A DNA stretch of 58,539 nt from Acetobacter okinawensis. GTDB lineage: Bacteria; Pseudomonadota; Alphaproteobacteria; Acetobacterales; Acetobacteraceae. The DNA is taken from contig NZ_JOPJ01000016.1 of assembly GCF_002153655.1 (NCBI RefSeq), positions 1 through 58,539 of the forward strand, read 5' to 3'. Below, piece after piece: positions 45,009 to 52,845 of this stretch; within the stretch, counting starts at the first letter, position 1; each line of letters begins with the position of its first letter. Position numbers and translations under genes: made by a program. Below the pieces are notes generated by a model. It saw only the letters and a list, made by a program, of their open reading frames with translations. It searched no databases and was not told where the DNA came from.

Positions 45009-45587
45009 ATGCTCGATAAACTCTACGCCCGCGTTCTACGGCATGCCGCCAGCCCCCACGCGCCCTTATGGCTGGCGGCACTTGCCTTTGCAGAGGCCAG
45101 CTTCTTCCCTCTCCCGCCCGAAACACTGCTTGTTCCCATGGTACTGGCCCACAAGGACAGGGCATGGCGCTACGCGGCCATCTGCACCGTGGCCAGCGTG
45201 GCAGGCGGCCTGCTGGGCTGGCTGATTGGTGCCATGCTGCTGGATACTGTGGCAAAGCCCATTGTACATTTTTACCATGCCGAACACACACTGGCCGCCT
45301 TGCAGGACAAGTTCCGCCAGTGGGGGGTATGGATCATCCTGTTCAAGGGGCTGACCCCCATCCCCTACAAATTTGTGACCATTGCCAGTGGCATGGCCCA
45401 TTTTGCCATCCTCCCCTTCCTCTGCGCGAGCTTTGTCACACGTGGGCTGCGCTTTGTGCTGGTGGCGGGCCTGCTGCGCCGCTTTGGCGCAACCGTGCAG
45501 GACTTTCTGGAGCACCGGCTGCCTTTGGTGACAGGCGTGTTTGCGGTGCTCCTGCTCGGTGGCTTTCTGGCACTGCGCTACCTGTAA
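45009..45587 (+). CDS. YqaA/DedA-type membrane protein (VTT domain)
   Basis: The product has 192 residues with four or five TM segments. The SNARE-associated/VTT features include LAFAEASFFPLPPETLLVPMVLA, GGLLGWLIGAML and FKGLTPIPYKFVTIASGMAHF, which match the YqaA branch. The family is linked to lipid scrambling and to membrane integrity; a specific role is not shown. The start lies nine bases after the preceding gene, so co-transcription from the MATE gene is probable. Confidence 0.88.
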   Translation: MLDKLYARVLRHAASPHAPLWLAALAFAEASFFPLPPETLLVPMVLAHKDRAWRYAAICTVASVAGGLLGWLIGAMLLDTVAKPIVHFYHAEHTLAALQDKFRQWGVWIILFKGLTPIPYKFVTIASGMAHFAILPFLCASFVTRGLRFVLVAGLLRRFGATVQDFLEHRLPLVTGVFAVLLLGGFLALRYL

Positions 45588-45755
45588 CGGCCATATGGGG
45601 CAGGCAGGGCCATAACACAGCATACCGGCGCGCACAGGGCAGCTACCGCACAGCCCCGCCTTGCGCGCCACCCCCTGCTCACGCAGGTAGGGGCAGGCTT
45701 AGTTTTTACCACGCACTCACACCACCAGACATCCACGCGGGAGGCACAACAGGCT

Positions 45756-46763
45756 ATGGCAACTCAGATTGCGGTCATTACGGGAGCAGGCTCGGGCATT
45801 GGCCGGGCAGCAGCACGGGCACTGGGGCGCGCAGGGTTTGACGTGGCCCTGCTTGGGCGGGATGAGGAGCGCCTGCACGCCACCGCGCACAATCTGGCCC
45901 AGCACGCCATACGCACTTTTGTGCTCAGTGTGGACGTAACCGACGCACAGGCCATGCAGGACGCTGCCCAGCAGATTGAAAACACACTTGGCCCCATTTC
46001 CGTCTGGGCCAACTGCGCGGGGGCAACGGTTGTCGGGCAGGTTGCCGCCTTGAACGCGCAGGACATCGCACGCGCAACGCAGGTCACCTACCTTGGCAGC
46101 GTTAACGGCACACTGGCCGCACTCAACGTCATGCGCCGCAGGGGACAGGGTGCGATCATCAACCTTGATCTGGCCCCCACCCTGCGGGACCTGCCCCTAC
46201 AGGCAGCCGAAAACGGCTCCCGCGCGGCGCTGCGCGGCTTCTGCAACAGCCTGCGTACTGAACTGCGGCATGATGCGGACCATATTCGCATTGTTATGGT
46301 GGACCTGCCCGCCATCAACACCCCGCATTATAGCTGGACACGCAACCTGACCGGCAAGCGGCTTAAACCCTTTGGCCCGGTGTATGAGCCAGAGGTCGCG
46401 GCAGAGGCTATCTGCCGTGCAGCCTTTACCACCAGCCGCTCGATCTCCATTGGCTGGGCCAACAGCTTTGCCGCCCTATGGCGCTTTGCAGGCCCCGGCT
46501 GCCGCGAAGCACGGCTGGCAAGCCACGGCTACAAGGCCCAGATGAGCCATGACTGGGCAGAAGGCCCCCAGCCGGATGCGCTCTACACCGCCGTGCCCGG
46601 TGCCTATGGCTCGGAAGGCCCGTTTGAGGCCAAAGCCCGCAGGCTGAACAGCCCGCTGACGGTTTTTATCTCCTCCGGCCTGCGGGCCAGCCTGTTTGGC
46701 GCACTGGCCGCCATGGGGGTAAGTGCAGCACTCAACCACATCCGCCGCTGCCGCAGAACCTGA
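45756..46763 (+). CDS. SDR-fold protein lacking the catalytic Ser-Tyr-Lys
   Basis: The product has 335 residues. The Rossmann motif VITGAGSGIGRAAARAL and NCAGATVVG are intact, so NAD(P) binding is likely. The catalytic region normally reads like S-x12-Y-x3-K. Here the aligned block is INLDLAPTLRDLPLQAAENG followed by SRAALRGF: Leu139, Glu152 and Arg156 occupy the Ser, Tyr and Lys positions. The fold continues with DLPAINTPHY as in SDRs. A C-terminal extension of about 100 residues ends with a possible membrane helix (GLRASLFGALAAMGVSAAL). It may be a pseudoenzyme or use different chemistry. It is a single gene. Confidence 0.8.
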   Translation: MATQIAVITGAGSGIGRAAARALGRAGFDVALLGRDEERLHATAHNLAQHAIRTFVLSVDVTDAQAMQDAAQQIENTLGPISVWANCAGATVVGQVAALNAQDIARATQVTYLGSVNGTLAALNVMRRRGQGAIINLDLAPTLRDLPLQAAENGSRAALRGFCNSLRTELRHDADHIRIVMVDLPAINTPHYSWTRNLTGKRLKPFGPVYEPEVAAEAICRAAFTTSRSISIGWANSFAALWRFAGPGCREARLASHGYKAQMSHDWAEGPQPDALYTAVPGAYGSEGPFEAKARRLNSPLTVFISSGLRASLFGALAAMGVSAALNHIRRCRRT

Positions 46764-46842
46764 CCCTGCCTGAGCTAAAAGCGCACACCCCAACGGGCAG
46801 CCCCTTTTCAACCAAGGCAGAGAGGTGGCCGCCCCATACCGC

Positions 46843-48717
46843 TCAGGCGTGGAGCCTGTGGGGGGTAGCCTCCACAGTTGGGGCCACGGCAAAAGGTCCC
46901 GCCGCACGGACCTGAATGGTCAACAGCCCCATCTGCCCTTCCCGCATCCCGCACAGCGGCAGTTCCGCGTGGCCCGATGTCCAGCGGCTCAGACCGTCAG
47001 CCTCCACCGCATGCCAGCCAGCCCACCCGGCGCCTTCTGGCCGCAGGTGGCGGGTCTGCGCCACATGGCGGCCACCGCTGAACAGGATAATCCCGCCAAC
47101 GGCAACCCCTAGCGTGCGCCGGTCATCCATATAGGAGCCAAGCACCACCGAAGGCTGGCTGGTGCGGGAGGCGAGAAACACTTTTTCCACCCCTGCGGGC
47201 AGCATGAAAAAGCACCTGTCTCCATCACGCCGCAGCAGGCGGATGCGTTGCCCTTTATCCGTAATCAGCAGCAGGTTGGGGTCCATCACCAGTTCTGGTG
47301 CGCAGGCCACCGGCCTGCTCCCCGGTATGCTGGCCCCACGCACACGCAACTGCTCAAAAATGGCGGCAAGCTGCGCACGTGCGCGCAGCGGCTGGGGCAG
47401 CGCGGCCTTGTCCCGCACATGGGGGCTGGTCTGGCCCAGCCGCACCACAGCGCCACCGCACATGTGCCCATGCCCCGCCCCCCGTGCCAGATAAAACTCC
47501 GTGGGTACGCCCTCTGCTACAAGAACAGCATGGGTTTGGGTTTGCATACGTGTGTAGTCATAGGACGTAATACTGTGGTCATAAAAAATACTGCACCCAT
47601 TCACCAGCATACGCACGGCTATGAACTGCCCGTTATACAGCACACTGTGGTGGGGGGTCAGCAGCAGGTCACGCTCTGGCCTGTTTGGCCCCAGCGCGTG
47701 CCTTAAAACACGGATGGGGTAGCCTGCCTCCTCCTCATCCATATCTGGGCGCACCTGCACATGCCCCCGCTCGGCCCACATCAGGCGTTGCGTGGTTGTG
47801 CCGTCCGTACCCCACACATCCACCAGACTGCCTGTGTGGAGCATGTCCTGCGCCGTAATGGTGCTGGCGGTGTGGATGTGCGTGCCCTCAATAACACAGG
47901 CCACTGTCCGGGCCTGTGCCGGGTCGGTGGCGATGCGGAGCGGGTGTGCGGCATCCGCCACGCAGTAATCCCCCGCCTCCAGCACGGCCCCTCTGGCCAG
48001 TTCTACCGTAAAGCGCCCGACCTCCTGCTGGTTATGGCCATACAGGACAATGCTCCGGCTCTGCCTGTCCGCACTGACATGGTACGCCACAACAGGCTGG
48101 CTGCTCTGGTGGACCTCGATCATGGCGTGCGCGGGGTTGTAATCCACAAAGCGCGTGCCAGACAGGTCAAAGGGGGCGTGGCCCGCGTTCAGCACCAGAG
48201 TGCCGCCCCCCTGCCCAAAGCGTACCGTGGCGCCGCACAACACATCGGGCTGGGCCGTACCGCAGGTAAACAGCCCCCCATAGGCAAGGCCCAGTTCCAT
48301 GCCGTCCAGCGTGGCCCCCGGCTCCATGGGGGCAAACATGGCGCAGCCCCCCATGACCTGCACCAACAGGCCTGCGGGCGCGCCCAGCGCCACCCGCAGC
48401 AGGGCATTACCGCCAATATAGAACGCGCCACCCAAGGGCGCATGCCCCGTGGCAGGGCCTATACCAAAAGTTGCGTAAACACCGGGGGGCACAATATACG
48501 TCCCGCCCGCAGGGGCGGCACAAGGGGCCGCCTGCGGCCCAAGCAGCACATTGCCGTTGGTTGGACCGCCAAAAATGGCCGGGTGAATAACCCCGGCGTA
48601 AAGCAGCACCCCATCGGGGCCGGTCATGGTCACGCTATACCCGTCGCGCACCCCATAAAAACCCTGATGGTCGGTAACCGCGCAGGTAACACCGTGCGTG
48701 TTGACATAATTCGCCAT
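46843..48717 (-). CDS. Hint-domain protein
   Basis: The product has 624 residues. The N-terminal 260 residues are Gly/Ala-rich beta-structure (GGTYIVPPGVYATFGIGPAT), like adhesin passenger repeats. At Cys274 (VACVIEGTHIHTAS) a Hint_2-type domain begins, with the later blocks RDLLLTPHHSVLYNGQFIAV and MLVNGCSIFYD. The last 170 residues are unrelated to the Hint core. Hint domains are related to inteins and hedgehog autoprocessing domains, so self-cleavage at Cys274 is possible but not proven. No signal peptide is evident. AAGGGGAGG precedes the ATG. Proteins of this type are frequent in acetic acid bacteria; the role is unknown. Confidence 0.75.
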   Translation of the reverse strand: MANYVNTHGVTCAVTDHQGFYGVRDGYSVTMTGPDGVLLYAGVIHPAIFGGPTNGNVLLGPQAAPCAAPAGGTYIVPPGVYATFGIGPATGHAPLGGAFYIGGNALLRVALGAPAGLLVQVMGGCAMFAPMEPGATLDGMELGLAYGGLFTCGTAQPDVLCGATVRFGQGGGTLVLNAGHAPFDLSGTRFVDYNPAHAMIEVHQSSQPVVAYHVSADRQSRSIVLYGHNQQEVGRFTVELARGAVLEAGDYCVADAAHPLRIATDPAQARTVACVIEGTHIHTASTITAQDMLHTGSLVDVWGTDGTTTQRLMWAERGHVQVRPDMDEEEAGYPIRVLRHALGPNRPERDLLLTPHHSVLYNGQFIAVRMLVNGCSIFYDHSITSYDYTRMQTQTHAVLVAEGVPTEFYLARGAGHGHMCGGAVVRLGQTSPHVRDKAALPQPLRARAQLAAIFEQLRVRGASIPGSRPVACAPELVMDPNLLLITDKGQRIRLLRRDGDRCFFMLPAGVEKVFLASRTSQPSVVLGSYMDDRRTLGVAVGGIILFSGGRHVAQTRHLRPEGAGWAGWHAVEADGLSRWTSGHAELPLCGMREGQMGLLTIQVRAAGPFAVAPTVEATPHRLHA

Positions 48718-48836
48718 GGCCCGCCCTCCCCTTGAAACACCTGTTGAGGATTAAGGCTTAGTGAGCGAATTATAAAAAACAGTTAATGTTTTTTCGCACT
48801 TTATGCACGTTGACGATAAATTAACTCAAAAACGAC

Positions 48837-49742
48837 CTATACCAGCCCGCCACCCCAGACCCACCATGCGGAATGGGCGTCTTCCAGCCGGTCTGCCGCC
48901 TGCCGCGCAGCCTGTGGTGTGGCAAACAGACCAAAACAGGTAGCACCTGAGCCGCTCATCCGCGCCATAAGGCAGCCTTCCTGCCCGCCAATATCGGCCA
49001 GCACATGGGCAACCGGGGGGCAGACTTCGCAGGCAGCCTGCTCCAGACTGTTCCCCTGCTGCTCAATAAACGCCATGACGTCTGCAAGGTTCGCCCAGCT
49101 TTGCGGCATGGTGGCGCGTGGGGCAAAAGCGCCTGCCCTGCGGCGGAACACCTCTGGCGTAGAGACAGCCTGCCCGCAGTTGACCAGCACCATCCCACAT
49201 TCGGGCAGATGGGGAGCGGGGGTCAGTTCCTCGCCGATTCCTTCCATCCGCATGGTCTGGCTGAGCAGGCAGACCGGCACATCCGCCCCCAGAGTCTGGG
49301 CCAGCGCCAGCAGGTCTGCCCGGCTGGCCTGCACGTTCCATGCCCGGTCCAGCAGACGCAGGGCGGCGGCGGCATCTGCCGAGCCCCCCCCGATACCCGA
49401 GGCCACGGGCAGTTTTTTTTCCAGCACCAGCGTGCCGCCCTGCACATGGGCCTGTGCGCCACCCAGTGCCTGCAGCGCCTGCGCCGCCCTGATGACAAGG
49501 TTGTCAGCCCCCGCGGCCGATGCGTCCAGCACGCGGCCAAAGCGGCCGGTAATGTGCAGGTGCAGGGGTTCGGGGCCGGGCTGGTAATGCAGCACGTCCC
49601 CCGCCCCAGCAAACACGACCAGACTGTCCAGCAGATGGTACCCATCGGCCCGGCGGCCTGTTACATGCAGGTACAGGTTGACCTTGGCGGGAGCGGCCTC
49701 TGTAAAAGCAAAGGTGGAAACATCCAGTGCGGCTACGGTCAC
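48837..49742 (-). CDS. ispE: 4-diphosphocytidyl-2-C-methyl-D-erythritol kinase
   Basis: The product has 301 residues. It is the GHMP kinase that phosphorylates CDP-methylerythritol in the MEP pathway to isoprenoid precursors. Landmarks are APAKVNLYLHVTGRRADGYH, the ATP loop KKLPVASGIGGGSADAAAALR and MSGSGATCFGLF. The start is GTG at 49742 and overlaps the stop of the TPR gene in GTGA, so translation is coupled. dxs lies 8.5 kb away at the window end. Length is normal. Confidence 0.93.
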   Translation of the reverse strand: MTVAALDVSTFAFTEAAPAKVNLYLHVTGRRADGYHLLDSLVVFAGAGDVLHYQPGPEPLHLHITGRFGRVLDASAAGADNLVIRAAQALQALGGAQAHVQGGTLVLEKKLPVASGIGGGSADAAAALRLLDRAWNVQASRADLLALAQTLGADVPVCLLSQTMRMEGIGEELTPAPHLPECGMVLVNCGQAVSTPEVFRRRAGAFAPRATMPQSWANLADVMAFIEQQGNSLEQAACEVCPPVAHVLADIGGQEGCLMARMSGSGATCFGLFATPQAARQAADRLEDAHSAWWVWGGGLV

Positions 49743-51583
49743 GGCGTGTGTTTTCCTTGTTCCTGAACGGGTTGGGCGGAAGCCGGGGCAGAGGCTGGTG
49801 CTGCCGCAGGCTGTTCGCCCGCAGGGGTAGCAGGCACACCTGCTTTTTGCAGCGCCGCGCGGATAAGGGCCTCATCCGCAGCACTCGGGTGCAGGCCCAG
49901 CGCCACATTCCACTGGTCCACGGCCTCGGCCTTGCGCCCCATGCGCCAATAGGCCTCGCCCAGATGGTAATTGACCTCGGGGTCTTCGGGCGTTTGCTCG
50001 GCTGCTTTTTCCAGCAGGGGAATACCGCCTGCAAGGTCGCCGCGCTCCACGCGCACCCAGCCCAGACTGTCTGTTATGGCGGCATCATGCACGTCCAGCT
50101 CATGGGCCTTGCGCAGAAGTTTTTCCGCCTCTGCCAGGTCCTCATGCTGCTCAACCATGCCGTAGCCCAGAAAATTGAGCAAAAGCGGCTCATCAGGCGC
50201 GTACGCCAGAGCCGCGCGGGTGTCTGCCTTGGCCGCAGCCCAGTCGCCCGCCTCGTGGTAGGCCATGCCGCGCAGGAACAGGAGCGTCCAGTCCGGCATT
50301 TTTTGCGCGTTGGCCAGATCAATCGCACGGGTATAGGCGGCTATGGCACCTTTCCAGTCTTTGGTCTGGCTGAGTGCGGTACCCAGCGCACGCTCTATAA
50401 CAATCCGCCCCGGCGCCTGCTCGGACAGATGGCGCAGTAAGGGAATGGCCTCTTCAGGGTGGTCGTTGGTGGTCTCCAGCACCGCAAGGCGGAGCGTGGC
50501 CACAATGGCCAGCGGGTCCTGCGGGGGCACATGGGCCAGCGTTTCCCGCGCGGCGGTAAAATGCTGCTCGTTATCCTGAATTTCGGCCAGCATCAGGCGT
50601 GCATCCACCAGCGTGGGGTCCATGCCCAGCGCAAAGCCCAACATAAGGCGTGCGGCCTCGTTGATCTGGAACAGGTTAAGCGCCGCGCTCTCACCCTCCG
50701 CCCCCTGCTCACGCGCCTGCTGGCGGAGCAAAAAGGCGCTCAGCACGTAGGCGTGGGCAATACCCTCGCGCATGGAGGTAACCGGGTAGTGGCCAATATT
50801 GGCCTGTAGCGCCGGACCTGCCAGCCCCAGAATACTATCCGCCCCCACCAGCTTGCGGATAAGGGCGCGCGCCTTGTCCTGCTGGCCATGGTTCCACAGC
50901 CATGCGGCCTGAGAGCGGGCAAGGAGCATGTCCTCCCCCGGCATGATCTTCTGCGCCCGTTCAAACAGGGCTTCCGCCCGCTCGGACTGCCCTGCCACCT
51001 GTGCGATAATCCCGGCATGCAGGGTATAAAACGGCAGCAGCAGGGAGGTCTGCGGGTGTAACAGGCTCTCTATCGCGGCATCGGCATGCCCCTGCGCCTG
51101 CTCGCACCAGGCCAGCAGCAATGGCAGGATCAGGTGGGTCATGGGGTCCTCGCCCGCACGGCGATAATACTGCGCGGCATCGGCCCATGCGCCACGGACT
51201 GCGGCGTCATTGCCCAGAACAAGGGCAGAGACCACGCTCCGGTCCTGTGGCGTTTTTTCTACCAGATGCGCCAGTTCCACAGCCTGCGGGTCACCCGCCA
51301 TGACGTTGCGCACAAACGCCTGCCGCAACAGCTCTGTATTGGCGGGGTCTGCCTGCAAGGCGGTGCGGAAGGCCTGAGCGGCCTGTGTGTCATCCCCCAT
51401 CCGCACGGCAACAATGCCGCGCAGATAAGCTTCCGAATCGATATGTCTGCTCCCGGTCGGCTCCACAGGCCCATCTTTATGGAGCGGGCCATGGCCGGGT
51501 TCGGGTACGGCTGCCAATGCGGGGGATACCAGCATTGTAGCACTGAGCAGGAAAACCGTAGGCATAAGGCGACAAAACAGCAT
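49739..51583 (-). CDS. TPR-repeat periplasmic/envelope protein
   Basis: The product has 614 residues. The start at 51583 follows AGGG; an alternative ATG is six codons later. A signal peptide ends near SPALAA. The rest is a succession of tetratricopeptide helices, for example AYLRGIVAVRMGDDTQAAQAFRTALQADPAN, IERALGTALSQTKDWKGAIAAYTRAID and VNYHLGEAYWRMGRKAEAVDQWNVALGL. A Pro/Ala-rich tail follows. Such proteins act as scaffolds. The coupling with ispE is conserved-looking but its meaning is unclear. Confidence 0.83.
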   Translation of the reverse strand: MLFCRLMPTVFLLSATMLVSPALAAVPEPGHGPLHKDGPVEPTGSRHIDSEAYLRGIVAVRMGDDTQAAQAFRTALQADPANTELLRQAFVRNVMAGDPQAVELAHLVEKTPQDRSVVSALVLGNDAAVRGAWADAAQYYRRAGEDPMTHLILPLLLAWCEQAQGHADAAIESLLHPQTSLLLPFYTLHAGIIAQVAGQSERAEALFERAQKIMPGEDMLLARSQAAWLWNHGQQDKARALIRKLVGADSILGLAGPALQANIGHYPVTSMREGIAHAYVLSAFLLRQQAREQGAEGESAALNLFQINEAARLMLGFALGMDPTLVDARLMLAEIQDNEQHFTAARETLAHVPPQDPLAIVATLRLAVLETTNDHPEEAIPLLRHLSEQAPGRIVIERALGTALSQTKDWKGAIAAYTRAIDLANAQKMPDWTLLFLRGMAYHEAGDWAAAKADTRAALAYAPDEPLLLNFLGYGMVEQHEDLAEAEKLLRKAHELDVHDAAITDSLGWVRVERGDLAGGIPLLEKAAEQTPEDPEVNYHLGEAYWRMGRKAEAVDQWNVALGLHPSAADEALIRAALQKAGVPATPAGEQPAAAPASAPASAQPVQEQGKHTP

Positions 51584-51764
51584 AAGAACCCTATTCAAGC
51601 TGAGGCGGCAGCACCGGGTTGCCGCAGCATCCGCCCCACACCTGCCAGCGTGGCAAGGAGGAACGACATGAACGGCTGGCTTTTCTCTACCGCGCTCATG
51701 CCAAACCACCAAACCGTTCACGCCATATTCTGCTCTGACCCGTGGTTGTGCTAGGGGTAGAATA

Positions 51765-52634
51765 ATGCACGACGCCCTCTCCCTCCTCCGCCTCTATACC
51801 GAATGGGGGGTGGACACCGCCGTGACCGACCACGCCACGGACCACCGCCAGAGCGGGGCCGGGGCTTTCCGTCTGCCTCCGGCACACGCACCACGTACCC
51901 CCGCGCCCCAGCCTGCCCGCACAGCCGCAGGAGCCGCTGGTTCCACCGCAGCAGGCCGCACGGGTGCGCCCATACCCCCCACCCCAGTACCACCCACCAC
52001 ACAGGGGGATGGGGCGGCACTGCCCAGTCTGGGCGAGTCCATAGAGCTTGCCCGGCAGGCCGCGGCACAGGCCACAACGCTCGATGCCCTGCGCCATGCC
52101 ATGGAACAGTTTGGGGCGTGCTCCCTGCGCGGCACCGCCATGCACACGCTTGTCCCCTCCGGCCCGCCCAACGCCCCGCTCATGCTGATTGGCGAAGCCC
52201 CGGACGCGGACGAGGACCGGAGCGGCCTTGTTTTTTCGGGCCTGTGCGGCACCCTGCTTGATACCCTGCTGGCCCCCCTCCCGCTTGAGCGCGACCAGTT
52301 GGCCCTTGCCACCGCCCTGCCGTGGCGTCCGCCGGGGGGCCGCCCCCCATCGGATGCAGAGCAGCGGATCTGCCTGCCCTTCCTCCAGCGTGCAATGACC
52401 CTGCTGGCCCCCCGCCGCCTTGTGCTGTGTGGCCGCCTGCCCACAACCATGCTGCTTGGCGCAAGCACCACACCCCCACGGCGCGACTGGGCAGTGCTGG
52501 AGCTACCCGGCCACGGGTCCATCCCCGTAATTGCCATGCGCCACCCGCTCCAGCTCCGCGCCTCCCCCACCGCGCGGCGGGAGATATGGCAAACGCTGAT
52601 GATGGTGATGAAAACACTGCGTGACACCCCCTAA
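51765..52634 (+). CDS. uracil-DNA glycosylase superfamily protein with incomplete Fe-S ligand set
   Basis: The product has 289 residues. An Ala/Pro-rich N-terminal 90 residues is followed by a family 4/5-like UDG domain: LMLIGEAPDADEDRSGLVFSG, LDTLLAPL, and MRHPLQLRASP as motif 2. Family 4 enzymes carry a [4Fe-4S] cluster on four Cys. Here Cys119 and Cys203 match two of these, but the partner positions are Phe116 (in FGAC) and Trp187 (in PWRPP). The spacing of 16 between Trp187 and Cys203 fits the canonical pair. The first motif also has Asp where Gly is usual. Activity and substrate are therefore uncertain. Confidence 0.78.
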   Translation: MHDALSLLRLYTEWGVDTAVTDHATDHRQSGAGAFRLPPAHAPRTPAPQPARTAAGAAGSTAAGRTGAPIPPTPVPPTTQGDGAALPSLGESIELARQAAAQATTLDALRHAMEQFGACSLRGTAMHTLVPSGPPNAPLMLIGEAPDADEDRSGLVFSGLCGTLLDTLLAPLPLERDQLALATALPWRPPGGRPPSDAEQRICLPFLQRAMTLLAPRRLVLCGRLPTTMLLGASTTPPRRDWAVLELPGHGSIPVIAMRHPLQLRASPTARREIWQTLMMVMKTLRDTP

Positions 52635-52790
52635 AGCAACCATGACCATGCCTGTAATATCGCCTTGTCCGTCACAAAGAATTACAGCATGAAATAACGC
52701 CAGATACCTTTGAAAAACAAAGAACTTCATAAGCAGAAACAAACGCGTTACGCCAAAGCACACAACGGTTTCTAAAACCCGCGCACCAAT

Positions 52791-52807
52791 GTTTACACAG
52801 AGTAAAC
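52791..52807. repeat. GTTTAC/GTAAAC inverted repeat upstream of the lytic transglycosylase gene
   Basis: Two six-base arms (52791-52796 and 52802-52807) flank ACAGA, about 40 bases before the next start codon. This could be an operator; no regulator is nearby. Confidence 0.35.
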
Positions 52808-52845
52808 TTGCTTTTTGCGCACAAAACGCCTAGACCCCGCCAGCC

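Noticed and set aside
48718..48836. TATAAT on the minus strand before the Hint gene as a sigma-70 promoter
   Set aside because: The hexamer is present at 48769-48774, but no acceptable -35 sequence lies 16-18 bases upstream.
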